From Urophycis tenuis (lineage: Eukaryota; Chordata; Actinopteri; Gadiformes; Phycidae), in contig JAXIVH010000014.1 in NCBI GenBank assembly GCA_036785325.1, forward strand, positions 6,595,916 to 6,659,915: DNA of 64,000 bases, read 5' to 3'. Positions 1 to 10,980 of this stretch are shown here, piece by piece. A model generated the notes under the pieces. The model did not search any database. It was given only the letters and a program-made list of their open reading frames with translations, and was not told the origin of the DNA. The position numbers and the translations under genes are program-made. How positions within the stretch are numbered: position 1 is the first letter of the stretch; each line of letters begins with the position of its first letter.

Positions 1-813
1 CGCGGCAAGCCCCTGATCCCTGCCCACCATCGAGGGCGCACCATCCGTCACCAGCATGTTGACGTGCGCCAAATCCAAATTGTTCTCTTCAAAGAATGAA
101 GCAATTTTGGTGAATACAATCTCACCGGTGGTGTGTCCCTCCATGGGAATTAGTCCAAGCAAATCCTCGCGAAAACACTCTCCATCAAAAAATCGCACAT
201 AGAGGCACAGCTGCGCAACATCGCTGTTATCTGTCGACTCATCCACGGCCAAAGACATCACCTCAGCCCTCCTCAGCTTGTCCAAAAGCGTCTCAAAAAC
301 GTCCGATGCAAGGGACTCGACTCTCCTCATATTTGACGTGTCAGATATTGGAATTTGCCTGATCGAATCAATAACGCTTTTTCGGGTTTTCTCATCTGTT
401 ATCACCTCATCAACGGATGCCAGCATACACTCCTTGACTATCTCAGAGTCTGTAAACGGCTTTTTCTTTTTCCCCAATATCCATGCCACTCATAACGATG
501 CCGCCGTTGCTCTCTCTTGATCCGTACAGGCCCGGAACAATATGCGACGTCTTTGCTCATAACAAGATGTGAGCCCTGATATTTTTTGCCTCCGAGCGGC
601 AGAGCCCGGTGGGAAAGAACCATTGAAGTTTGCATGCGTTGTGTTGAAATGCCTTTTCAAATTATACTCTTTACACACGGCAAGGCACTCGTTGCAGATT
701 AAGCACACAGGTTTCGCATCAACTGCAATAAACGCATATTTCTCTGTCCATTCATTGTTGAACTGCCTGTTCTCTGAGTCAACTTTTCTTTTTTTTAAGG
801 TAGAAAGAGACAT
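1..813 (-). pseudogene. hAT transposase (GTF2IRD2/ZBED5-like), copy A, N-terminal part, broken
   Basis: The start codon is at 813-811, the same start as copy B. The N-terminus has a BED-like zinc-binding pattern (CLICNECL, then H-x4-H in KRHFNTTH). The catalytic core runs on toward base 1 and includes the first acidic motif (AVDESTD). The frame is stopped at 492-490 by TGA, where copy B has CGA; this is a C-to-T change at a CpG, the common decay in methylated fish DNA. At 440-450, where copy B has lost two bases, this copy keeps the frame. The two copies therefore died by different lesions. Assignment to the GTF2IRD2/FAM200/SCAND3-like hAT group is by motif recall, not by a search. Confidence 0.85.
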
Positions 814-1629
814 TTTGTCTTGTTATCCAACCTTCACGCTAGAAAGATACACATCGGAGCATTTGAAACTAGAGCGCGACATGAATGGTGATTTTGATTG
901 GTTATGTCCGGTCTCCCAAAATATATGTCCGGCTGAAACAGGTTTATTCTATTTGTTTTTCCACCATGACTTAAACGTGCGCATACCGTCTCCTACTGCA
1001 CGAGAGAATATACAGTCATGCACTATATGAGACTATCCCTATGTAACGGGCCACCAAGCGTTTTTGTGCTCGGCGATTTTCGCCTGGTGGGCGTTCCAGG
1101 GGAGTGTCTGTAGCGATAGTATTGAAACCTGTGTCAGATCGAAAACAATTCATGATATTCAGCCATTGATAATATCCAGCCATACCCATGACGTTTTCTG
1201 GTTTAACAACATTTATTTCTTGATAGATTTCAAAGCACATACCAGGGTACAGTCACATTTGTTAGATATATCCATAATCCTATCTCTCGCCGACGTGGTC
1301 CACCTATGGGTCCACCATGTTGGATTATGTTCTAGTTGCACGGCCGCCACGCCTCCTTCGCTCGGATTGGCTTTCGCAAAGAGCGCCGCGTTTTTTCGCT
1401 CATCATTTGCATAGAATAGGACTAGTTTCTATTTTTGCCCCACCCTCCTCGCGTTTTGCAGCCCACACGCTTCGCTTTGTCGCCCGTCGCTCACTGCCAT
1501 TGGAAATGAATAGAAACGCGTCGCAAAGCCTCTGTCAAAAAAAATGCCAGTGTGAGCGTAGGGTAAGGGCCGGTACAAAACTCCTAAGGGGCCGGACCCG
1601 GCCCGGGGGCCGCCAATTGAATAGCCCGG
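1..1629 (-). mobile_element. hAT transposon copy A, 5' part, truncated by the window edge
   Basis: Bases 1-1629 are a near-identical reverse complement of 10185-11840 in the second copy. The outer end at 1629 carries the same terminal sequence (CGGGCTATTCAATTGGCGGC, read on the minus strand) as the left end of copy B at 10186. The 8 bp just outside, 1630-1637 (GCCTACAC), would be one target duplication; its partner lies before base 1. Relative to copy B this copy has about 18 extra GC-rich bases just inside the terminus near 1590-1610. Identity looks very high by eye, so the family moved recently. The 3' part is not in the window. Confidence 0.9.
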
Positions 1630-1730
1630 GCCTACACCTTGACGTGGTGAGTGGGCTGTAAACCAAGTTAGGCCAAGTATGTTTTAAGTATGAAGTACAT
1701 TGTTAAAACAAATGCTTTGCAATTGATAAT

Positions 1731-2000
1731 GGCAGAGCAAGTCTGTGGACCTGATGGGGTGGCGCTGAAATCAAATCGAACCAGCTGATGGTCGTGTCTA
1801 CTGTGCAGCCTCAAAGTCTGCTTGGTAAGTCAAAATCAGTAGCGTTGGACAGTGCATTTACATATGCTGTTTATTATTATTTTTATTTACTTGTGATTTA
1901 TTTACAGGTGTGATTAGTAAATAGGGCAGAGCGAGCCTATGGACCTGATGGGAGGGCGATGAAGTCAAATCGAACCAGTCATGGGTCATCTCTACTGCAC
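1731..2000. repeat. Diverged direct duplication, period about 193 bp
   Basis: A segment of about 75 bp at 1731-1806 (GGCAGAGCAAGTCTGTGGAC and onward to a CTACTG end) recurs at 1923-2000 with scattered substitutions. No open frame is associated. The rest of 1638-3095 shows no gene. Confidence 0.7.
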
Positions 2001-2424
2001 AGAACACAATTGTGGCTGTCTGATGACGCCCAGAGACGCTGGTGAAGATTGGCTGATCCCAGGAAAATCAACAAGTCCTGAAACTTTACATGCTATTAAC
2101 AAAATACCCATAAAATGATTAAATTCTGACTTTTCATGTCCGAATTAGACTTAACTAAAATTTCATATTACAGAAATCCCCTCTCCATTGTATTTGTTGT
2201 TTGAATTTGCTAGATCTGTGGTTATATAGTTCACCATTGTTATTTCACTAGCTGTTAATGGTCAGAAACTCCTGGCATAAACACGATGATACTGTCATAC
2301 AAATCTGAAACTCCACCCAGAGATGTCATTGGAAACATATTTTATAACGTGTTAGTCAGTTCAAATTGAAATAAAGATGACATTCCAATTGATTCATTTA
2401 GGGTTTAATAAATTAAATATAACA

Positions 2425-2736
2425 AAATATTACAAGTTCCATGTACATTTCAAGTGTGAATCCCATGTAAACAGTTCAACATCAAGAACAGTCTCGTTGT
2501 AGAGAAATTGGTTTGGTATTAGTAAAGGGAATGGAATAACAGTCGACCAGTTCCAGACATAAAGTGACATGTGCAGTGTTCAGATTTGAAGTCATCACAG
2601 GTTAGACATTCATTCCGCAGGCAAAATATTACAAGTTCGATGTACATTTCAAGTGTGAATCCCATGTAAACAGTTCAACATCAAGAACAGTCTCGTTGTA
2701 GAGAAATTGGTTCGGTATTAGTAAAGGGAATGGAAT
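2425..2736. repeat. Tandem duplication, about 110-bp blocks 200 bp apart
   Basis: The block at 2425-2536 (AATATTACAAGTTCCATGTA to GTAAAGGGAATGGAAT) recurs at 2626-2736 with only a few changes. Between 2737 and 2910 a shorter motif (TTATAATTTC, AAGTTGTGGA, a poly-T run, GTGGGA, GGCTGGAGGAGT) is also repeated. The few differences point to recent local duplication. No coding content is seen. Confidence 0.8.
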
Positions 2737-3095
2737 GTTTTATAATTTCAAAGTTGTGGATTTTTTTTTTTTTTTTTTTTCTGTGGGAGGGCTGGAGGAG
2801 TCGGGGAGGTTTATAATTTCGAAGTTGTGGAATGGCTAGGGTGAAGGAGGGGCTGTATTTTTTTTTTTTTTGTGGGATGGCTGGAGGAGTGGGGGGGGGG
2901 GGGGGGAGAACAGCTATGTTAGAACAATGTTATGGCTATTGATGTTTGTGATATTAAACTAGATAAAAACAAAGTACCCATACCACACATAATGTTCGGA
3001 AAGTCTGGCTGGTTCAGCTGTTAAAAGTGTGTCTGAAAGATTAATCCAGCACCACCCCTACTGGATTAAGGCTTTCAGATAGGCAGCAATATCAT

Positions 3096-3607
3096 TTAAA
3101 AAAATTCATTGCCCCTAGTGGACAGATGAACTTGGTCAGGGAGAAACAACGTAGGGTTGTCGAACACAATGTATGGATGGAGTACGATACCCCCCTCAAA
3201 ACCCAAGACAAAGCTTGCCATAACATTGTTCACAAATACCCGGGACCCGTTGATCTTTTTGGGGTCTGCGGATCTCCATCGACGACGCTGGGTGATGGCA
3301 GAGAAGATAACCTTCATCTGTGGGTAACGCCGATGGAGATCACACAAGTCCTGCTTCATCTCTGCGACGAGTTGAATGATCCGCACCACTCCAAGATCAT
3401 TCCCGCCGCAGTGGATGAGCAGGACATCCGGGACTGCTCTTCCTCGCAGGGACAGGGAGAAGAAAGGAAGGACACCACGCCACCTCAGTCCACCCCAGCC
3501 AAACCATTTAACCTGGGCATTTAGGCCCAGGTTAGTGCCCAGGGACCTCCTTGCCGCCTCCTCCCCACAGCGGACGTAGCTGTCCCCAATTATCCATACA
3601 ATGGGAA
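3096..3607 (-). CDS. Orphan SGNH/GDSL-hydrolase-like exon, repeat-associated
   Basis: An open frame on the minus strand follows a clear splice acceptor (poly-T then ACAG, exon start 3607) and runs to a stop at 3096. SGNH hydrolase blocks are visible in order: GDS (block I, nucleophile Ser) in VWIIGDSYVR, GGND (block III, Asn) in LLIHCGGNDLG, and a D-x-V-H (block V, Asp/His) in LPDQVHLS. The catalytic set is therefore present. I find no upstream exon with a start codon and no host-like neighbours. Similar esterase-like modules are known in fish retroelements (Ngaro/DIRS and CR1 groups), so this is probably a transposon passenger exon rather than a cellular gene. The reading before 3607 is intronic. 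The function is inferred from motifs only. Confidence 0.6.
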
Positions 3608-4457
3608 CTGTAAAAATAAAAACGAAAACATGGTAAAGCAATACTGCCCTACAAAGCAAAAAGACTAACTGCATTTTTTGGCGAAAATGAGTTATTGTGT
3701 TTTTTGTAACATTCAAAGCATTCTTTGTCATGTAACAAAACATCTCATCTCAAATGTGTCGTTTTGGAGAAAATCGGTGGGTGTTTGTACAGTAACTACA
3801 AAAACTACTAGTAAAGCAAACCAAAAAGGCAGTAAACGCCAGAGGTGGGACCAAGTCACTGTTTGGCAAGTCCCAAGTAAGTCCCAAGTCTTAGCAGTCA
3901 AGTCCAAGTCAAGTCCCAAGTAAAGACAGAGAAGGGCAAGTCGAGTCCAATTCCAAGTAACACCAAAGCCAAGTCCAAGTCCAAGTCCCAAGCTTCTTCG
4001 AGTCCTGAACAAGTCATCATGTACTCTTCACTTAATAATGCCATTATCAGACTAAAGATCAAAATACCTAATCTTCAGTATATTTTTATACATACAGATT
4101 AAACTATGCATATATTTTATATATCTGTATATACGCATGCGCCCAAAGACCTTCAAAGTATTGTGTGTGAATGGTGGGTTAGAAATGTATGAGCACGGAA
4201 GGCACCACTGTCATCCTAAAGTTGGTAAAGCGCCTTGAGTAGTGAGGCATGAACTGTGTGGATGCATGTAACTGGCATTGATGCTTCAGTGGATGCCAGT
4301 TACAGTAGGTCAACATTTTTCTTAAATCACAATGAAACCTAATATTTCAATAAAACAATGTTTAATCTGCATAACAATTAAGCAGCATAACTACACAGAA
4401 AGGTACTGGGGGTAGGCGCTTGAGAGACAGAAAGAGAGAGACAGACAGACAGAGAGA

Positions 4458-7400
4458 TCAAGAGGAAGAATTGCATTTGCAAAAAATTAAACTGGATAGC
4501 AGTGTGTCCGACATCTGCGAGCGATGGGGACGCATTATAATGCCCCCATGACTGAACACACGCTCTACAGGAGCGCTGGAAGCAGGAACAGCTAAGACCC
4601 TCATGGCCACAGGGAACAATGATGGAAGGTTACTCTTATTCGTTGCCCAAAAGAGTAGAGCATTCTGTCCTTCACATCTGTCCAGATAGTGACTTAGCTG
4701 AAGTGCAGGACTGTCAACAAAATCCTTCTTGGGCCTTTTGCGGTATGCTGCAAACAGGCCCTGCTCTTGACCAGTGGAATCATCTTCACGTTCTTCCTCC
4801 ACAATCGCCCCAGCCCGATGGAACTCAGCAGAATCCTTTAAAATAAGATCTGAAAAACATTTGAGATAGATATTGAAGATCAAATGTTATAATTCATGGA
4901 ACAAGGTGCCATCATATCAGTTACAGTTATGCATCCCTAAACTACAGGCTTACCCTTCACTTTATCAGCCACTTCCTCCTTGACATCCGGCGTGACCATC
5001 ACATTGGGCTCCACCCACTGAAGAGAGAAGAGGGGATCCAAAGCAGTCGCTTTAAGGTAGACTGGATCAGAAAAGGGTGCCGATATTTCGTCTTGATTGT
5101 TGTCCATTCTCACATTGATAAAGATTCCCCAAAATCGTTTTTTCAAAGAAGCTTGGAGTGCCTTGACAAGGCCTCTCAGGAATGTGACTTCAGTTTTCAG
5201 GCTCTCCAAGTGATGATTCAGAGACAGAACCGAGGGTAAAACATAACTGATGGTCACCACGTTTTCTCCCTGAGTCAGATCTGTTGCCTCCCCAAATGGC
5301 TTCAGGATATCCAATAGCTCAGTCATCAGATTCCACTCTCTTGCCGAAAAGGACAGTTCCTTGTGCCCCATGTTTTCCAGTACCCGACACAGCTTTGTTT
5401 TGTCATACTGCAGGGCTGCCTTAACCTGTCTGAGTTGTGAATTCCAACGGGTTTTCACCGCGGCAGGAATACCCCCTCGCACTCCAAACTCAGCCTCAAA
5501 TGCATCCTTGAAAGTTGAGCTGGTGTGCAGTAATGCACTAACTTTGGTGAGCTTTGCGAGGGTTGAAGCTGTCACTTTGTTCTCCTTTAAGCCATCACCC
5601 ACTACAAGCTGTAGAGAGTGTGCAAAACACTGCAAGCGTGTTTGCTTGGCCATGGCTTCATTTACATTCTCCATGTCTTCTAAAGAGAGGTCATACCAGA
5701 GCTCAGGGACATCGATTGGGTCATCCTTGGTCTCATCCACCTCGCTGGGGAAGCACACTGTAAAAGCCCTTTTTCATATTGCAGCGTTGTCACAGAGTAT
5801 GAAATCCAGCTTCTCCTTGATCCCGTAATTTTTGCAGATACTTTCAAAAAGCTCACAAATTCTTTCGGCCGTATGTGGGCCTATGAAGCGATCACAGGAG
5901 AGGAGATTGGACCTTAACTGTACGCTGCCCTGCTCTTGTCTTTCTATATAGTGAACAGTTACCCCAAGGAAGCCCCTCATTCTTCTGTCAGACCAAATGT
6001 CCACTGTGACTGAAACATGGTTAGTCTTACTTATTTGTGTCTTCAGCCACATACGTGTGTCCTCAGCAACATTTTCCACTTTGGAAGTTAGTGTTCTGCG
6101 GCATACTGGAATATATTTGCTGTAAACCACTGATAAAAACTGCAGAAAAAATCTGTTCTCAACTATCGACAGGGGCATGATGCATTCAATGACCAAGTCT
6201 GTCATTATTGAATTGGTAATGGCTTTTTGTTGTGGGTGGGCAGCATTGTATTGGGTACCTTTTTGGTTTGAAAAAGCAGAAATCAACGGCTGGTGTGGAT
6301 CACTTGCGATGCTTCTGGTCGTCATGTATTTTTCAAATCTGTATGAGATAAATACATTTACATTTATATTAAAACGTTTATTTATCATACAAACACCCTT
6401 GCTGCCTCTAGGGGATGTGTGACATGAAAAGGGCAATGGTGGATCTATGATGTTATATTATTCTAATAAATAAACAAATAACTAATACATTATTTCAAAT
6501 GGGTTTCTTCAAGATATTACAATTAAATAAATGAAATGATTTGTAAGCCTTTAATTAAAAATGTATGTGGCAAGAATAACCCTGATTACATTCCAGAATG
6601 CAGGTCAAACAGAAAATCTACTTCAAATAGCCATACTAGTGTAAGAAACAATAGCTGCAATTAATTTACACAAATGCATTTCATGAAACGGCTTAGCTGG
6701 GCTTATTGTTTTGAGTTTCAGAACAGGCAGTGGTGTTTATGTGGAATAGTTACCACATTAACCTTCAAATAAGAGTCCAAATCAATGATTTTACAGTAGT
6801 AGACATGCACGTTCGATGATACAGTACAGTTTTAAGGCATGCCAACATAGCCTATTTGCAGGGATGCAAAACATGTATGGACCTAAAATTCAATGAGTTT
6901 ACACCAAGCATATTGGCCCTCATTTATCAAACGAACGTAGCGCAAATCTGAACGCATGATTCATCTTACGATAGGACCCACGTGAGATTTACGAAACGTA
7001 TCGTATCACACCAATTCCAGCGTACGAAGGAGCTTGGTGTTGATAAATACGGCGGCTGAGATTGATTGTAATTAACGTAACACGCCCCTATAAAAGAAGT
7101 CTCGCCCCTAACTTTTACGACATGGAGAAACGTCCAACGGCAAAGAAGAAGCAGATTTTTTCAGAAACAGAAATGGAGACACTCGTGTCACTTGTTGATG
7201 CGCCCCCCCCAAAGGACACTTACCCCTACCCCTGCCCCCTAATTAAATGTAAAATTGATCCAGCTTAAAACATTCCACATTCAACCTATAGGCTATTGTT
7301 TGCATTGCGTTAAAGTTATTTTATTCCGAATAAGGTGAAGAAAAAGTTGTCCGACTCTTGCCATGTCTCGCCACTGTTCGCACTCGAAAAAGTTGCGTAC

Positions 7401-7842
7401 ACGAGCTCAGACCTGACGTGAGATTTAATCGCAGCCTGCGCTCACGTTCAAATTGATAAATGCCAAGCTCAACGTGGAAATGAGCGTACGTCCATTTTAC
7501 GCCCGTTTTCTGTCGTACGCTCGTTTGATAAATGAGGGCCATTGTTTCCACCATGCTACATTTTAACGTTGGACCACCACACCGAACATGCACGTTTTTT
7601 TAATAGTTTTAACACCTATCTCTGGTCATGCTAGCTAGCTAGTTATGACCATTACACCATGCTACATGATTAACATCAACTTACTTGTATTTGTGCAGTC
7701 GCAAGTGGCGGACAAAGTTGGATGTTGTTGCCTCTCCATCAGACATCTTGGCTCGGCAAGTTTTGCATGTTGCAAACCGCTTTTTTTCTTTCACAATGTA
7801 GTCTGTGAACGCGAATGCCACTATTCGTGGTATGGACGCCAT
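4458..7842 (-). pseudogene. ZBED1/ZBED4-like hAT transposase, three exons, one in-frame stop
   Basis: Exon 1 (7842-7685) starts with ATG and encodes a BED zinc finger (C-x2-C in CKTCRAK, H-x4-H in HLRLH), ending at a GTAAG donor. Exon 2 (6338-4954) follows ATACAG and holds the RNase-H-like core: first acidic motif in VTVDIWSD, second in ILCDNAA, then the C-x2-H type LQCFAHSLQL and a conserved VKTRWNS. Exon 3 (4849-4458) carries the hATC dimerisation region (SSAPVERVFS). The phases are 52 codons+2, 1+461+1, 2+130, which fit exactly and give about 643 residues. The only break is TGA at 5773-5771, produced by a one-base loss and a nearby one-base gain that keep the frame. The first exon is too short to stand out and was found by reading back from the splice phase. 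Confidence 0.85.
6915..7540. mobile_element. Harbinger-like MITE (626 bp) in the hAT intron
   Basis: Inverted ends GGCCCTCATTTATCAAACGA (6915) and its complement ending at 7540 enclose 626 bp. ATT occurs directly outside both ends (6912-6914 and 7541-7543), a 3-bp target duplication as expected of PIF/Harbinger elements. Subterminal palindromes contain repeated CGTAC/ACGTA words. Inside, 7122-7215 (plus) encodes MEKRPTAKKKQIFSETEMET, resembling the start of the Myb/SANT-like accessory protein of Harbinger elements; it then runs into low-complexity sequence. It is a deletion derivative with no transposase. It sits wholly in the first intron of the surrounding hAT gene (7684-6339). Confidence 0.75.
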
Positions 7843-8482
7843 CTCCTCTGCGTGCCGACTAACGTTGTTCTTCGTTGACTCATGTATTCATTTGAAATAG
7901 GAAATGCTCGAGTGACATCTAGTGGCCAAATGTTGGTATCCTGCACTAACATTACTCTAATCTCAAATACTGTATTGGAAACGAATGGATAGCTACAAGT
8001 TACTCAGCACAGCTGCAAATATATAGTGTTTTCCAAATTGCGGCGTCCACTGTAAGGATATAGGCTAGTACACTTGGCAAAATAGGACCATCGTGGCTGT
8101 GAAAAGTGTGTGATTTAGGCTATTTTGTTTCTCATGCAGACCGGACGCTCGACTTCTGTAACATGTCTCTACAGGTATCGGCCAGCAGGCTCTGCCCGCC
8201 CGTCCCGCTTTTTTAGTTTGTTTCTTTGTTTTTCTCGCGGAAGTGATTGAGTCTCTGGGGTGTCTTGGTCCACGATCAGGAAATTTATTTTTTGACTGGA
8301 GACATGTCAAGTCATTACAAGTCAAAGAGGTAAAGTCCGATTCAAGTCTCGAGTGAATAGTATTGAAGTCCAAGTCGAGTCGCAAGTTATGGCGAATTTT
8401 ATCAAGTCGAGTCTGAAGTCATTAAAATAATGACTCGAGTCTGACTCGAGTCCAAGTCATGTGATTCGAGTCCACATGTCTG

Positions 8483-9275
8483 CTACCTAATGACTGCTTG
8501 AAGAACTCTGTTCTTTCGCTAAGTTATCAACCATTCTGAATCGTTCATCTGAATACTACCAGCATGCATAATTATGAAGTTTACTAAATGTTACATAAAT
8601 CATTATAAATATGCACGAATTTCAACACTTACCGGCAAAGTTGAAGTAGCACCGGTTCGTCAGGTTCTCAACCTAGCTCGAGGAGCTGAGCTTGCCTGAA
8701 GGGGCGGGACGACCGCCTGCCTCACGGTTAAACTAACACCACCTTTTTACCCATCTGGCCGGGGGTAGGCGGGCTTAGAACACAGACTGAAATGTCCAAG
8801 ATGGCGGCGCCCAGAAGCTCCATTTTAGGCTTCATCTCCGCTGTTAAGAATGTCTATGGGTGACGTCACGGAGGGTTTGTCCATTAGTTATATACAGTCT
8901 ATGATTTGGACACATTGTAGGGTTTGATGTGGCGAAGGAGTTGTAGCATTTCGGCCACCAACTGGTTTTGAAAACATTTAGGTCCGAGTAAAACAGATGG
9001 AACGAAAGCTTTGGGCAGCTGACCTTTTAATCAACTTATCAATGAGCTTGGGATCAAAGCATTGTTTAATTTGAATATTGACTTCTATGTAACTGACACC
9101 TGCTCCCAAATTTCCTCTAGCAGGATTAAGTTTGTCATCAGATGGCTCGATGAAACCTTCAACCCAAGGTATTAACATAATTGGGCTTGTTTTGGTCAAT
9201 TATTGCCACTACTAAGTAGCAGAATTCCGGTTATCATTTATATGCACTCAGGGCATCTGATGTTATATTCCTCAG
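8483..9275. other. Non-coding spacer with a MITE-like piece
   Basis: I see no gene. The segment 8790-8912 has the look of a fish MITE terminus: a YY1-type word (CAAGATGGCGGC, 8803), a perfect palindromic CRE (TGACGTCA, about 8861) and the common ATATACAGTCTATG end. I could not find its partner end. Confidence 0.45.
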
Positions 9276-9480
9276 GTCAGGCATCTAGGCCTAAAAGAAA
9301 GTGGACTGACGAGGAGGTGACTGCAGTGGAGGCTAAGATGGGAAGACTCATCAAACTCGGCACAACTCCTGGCAAAGAAGAGTGTGAAGAGTGCATAACA
9401 AGTGCATAAAAAGCTATCCCCGGTGAAGTATTATGTCCGCAACAGGATCGTTTCTCTGTCCAGAAAAACTTCAGAGAAAA
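9276..9480 (+). pseudogene. Fragment of a repeat-derived SANT/Myb-like fish protein, frameshifted
   Basis: After an AG at 9275 the frame reads RPKRKWTDEEVTAVEAKMGR and continues through a Cys-x2-Cys pair (EECEEC). The matching continuation (KYYVRNRIVSLSRKT) lies in another frame just downstream, so at least one indel is present. This Trp-rich helical module recurs as the last exon of many uncharacterised repeat-linked proteins in fish genomes. No start codon or upstream exon was found. Its cellular role, if any, is unknown. Confidence 0.45.
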
Positions 9481-10980
9481 ATCATCTTTTGGTGTTTTGT
9501 TGTTCACTCAAGACACACCGGATGTTATGTTCCATATTTTCTCCATAATTCACACCGTCAAGTGGCTAATTGCTATTCTAAAACTGTTACCAACGCGGCA
9601 ATATGAAAAATCATGTAGTAATAAAAACGCTTCCGTTTAACTAATAATTCACTAGATGCGTAACAAAGTAGTTCCCAGATACAAGGAAGTAGTTCCCGGC
9701 CAGGTTGCAGAAACAACACATCGCTTGCAAGCAATAAATTTATTTTTTAACTTGGAACAAAAAAAGTCACACCGTAAGCATTCTTTAACCGTCCTTGTTA
9801 ACATTTATCTGTATGACACCGAGAATTGTGCAATTGGTAAAGTACTGTCCTGTCATGTTGTTGGCAGTGCAACCTCTCTTAGCTGCGGGCTCGGGGACAG
9901 GGGGAGTGGATGATACAGTTGACTCTTCAGGGGAGGTGTGTTTGTTACCCGCAAGGACATTGCTCCAGCTTCTCCTAGCATCATAGTTTGGGTGCCAGTA
10001 ACTTTTCAGGGATGCCAGACACTTGCGGCCAGTCACTGCAATTATTTCTCTTCCCTCGAGCCCCGCATCGGACAGTTTTTGTACCGCGATGCTCCGCAGG
10101 GAGTGGTTGGTATACACAGTCTCAGTGCCGGCTGCTTTGCAAATCCGAAACAACATACTGGCAAGGAAGTTTATCCCCATAGGCCCGGGCTATTCAATTG
10201 GCGGCCCCTTAGGAGTTTTGTACCGGCCCTTACCCTACGCTCACACTGGCATTTTTTTGACAGAGGCTTTGCGACGCGTTTCTATTCATTTCCAATGGCA
10301 GTGAGCGACAGGCGACAAAGCGAAGCGTGTGGGCTGCAAAACGCGAGGAGGGCGGGGCAAAAATAGAAACTAGTCCTATTCTATGCAAATGATGAGCGAA
10401 AAAACGCGGCGCTCTTTGCGAAAGCCAATCCGAGCGAAAGAGGCGTGGCGGCTGTGCAACTAGAACATAATCCAACATGGTGGACCCATAGGTGGACCAC
10501 GTCGGCGAGAGATAGGATTATGGATATATCTAACAAATGTGACTGTACCCTGGTATGTGCTTTGAAATCTATCAAGAAATAAATGTTGTTAAACCAGAAA
10601 ACGTCATGGGTATGGCTGGATATTATCAATGGCTGAATATCATAAATTGTTTTCGATCTGACACAGGTTTCAATACTATCGCTACAGACACTCCCCCGGA
10701 ACGCCCACCAGGCGAAAATCGCCGAGCACAAAAACGCTTGGTGGCCCGTTACATAGGGATAGTCTCATATAGTGCATGACTGTATATTCTCTCGTGCAGT
10801 AGGAGACGGTATGCGCACGTTTAAGTCATGGTGGAAAAACAAATAGAATATACCTGTTTCAGCCGGACATATATTTTGGGAGACCGGACATAACCAATCA
10901 AAATCACCATTCATGTCGCGCTCTAGTTCAAATGCTCCGATGTGTATCTTTCTAGCGTGAAGGTTGGATAACAAGACAAA

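Larger units (their letters stand above)
3840..8482 (-). mobile_element. ZBED-type hAT DNA transposon, nearly complete, with nested MITE
   Basis: The left end at 3840 reads CAGAGGTGGGACCAAGTCAC. The right end at 8482, read inward, is CAGACATGTGGACTCGAATC. These are imperfect inverted termini of the CAGAGGTG class known from hAT elements such as Tol2. Both subterminal zones (3845-4010 and 8325-8470) are crowded with AAGTC / GACTCGAGTC repeats, likely transposase-binding arrays. The interior encodes a three-exon BED-finger transposase on the minus strand. The flanks, GTAAACGC on the left and CTACCTAA on the right, do not match, so I see no target duplication. An older insertion or decayed ends would explain that. 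Confidence 0.75.

Noticed and set aside
3840..8482. Claiming a target-site duplication for the ZBED-type hAT
   Set aside because: Flanking octamers GTAAACGC and CTACCTAA do not match, so no duplication is claimed and the ends are given as approximate.
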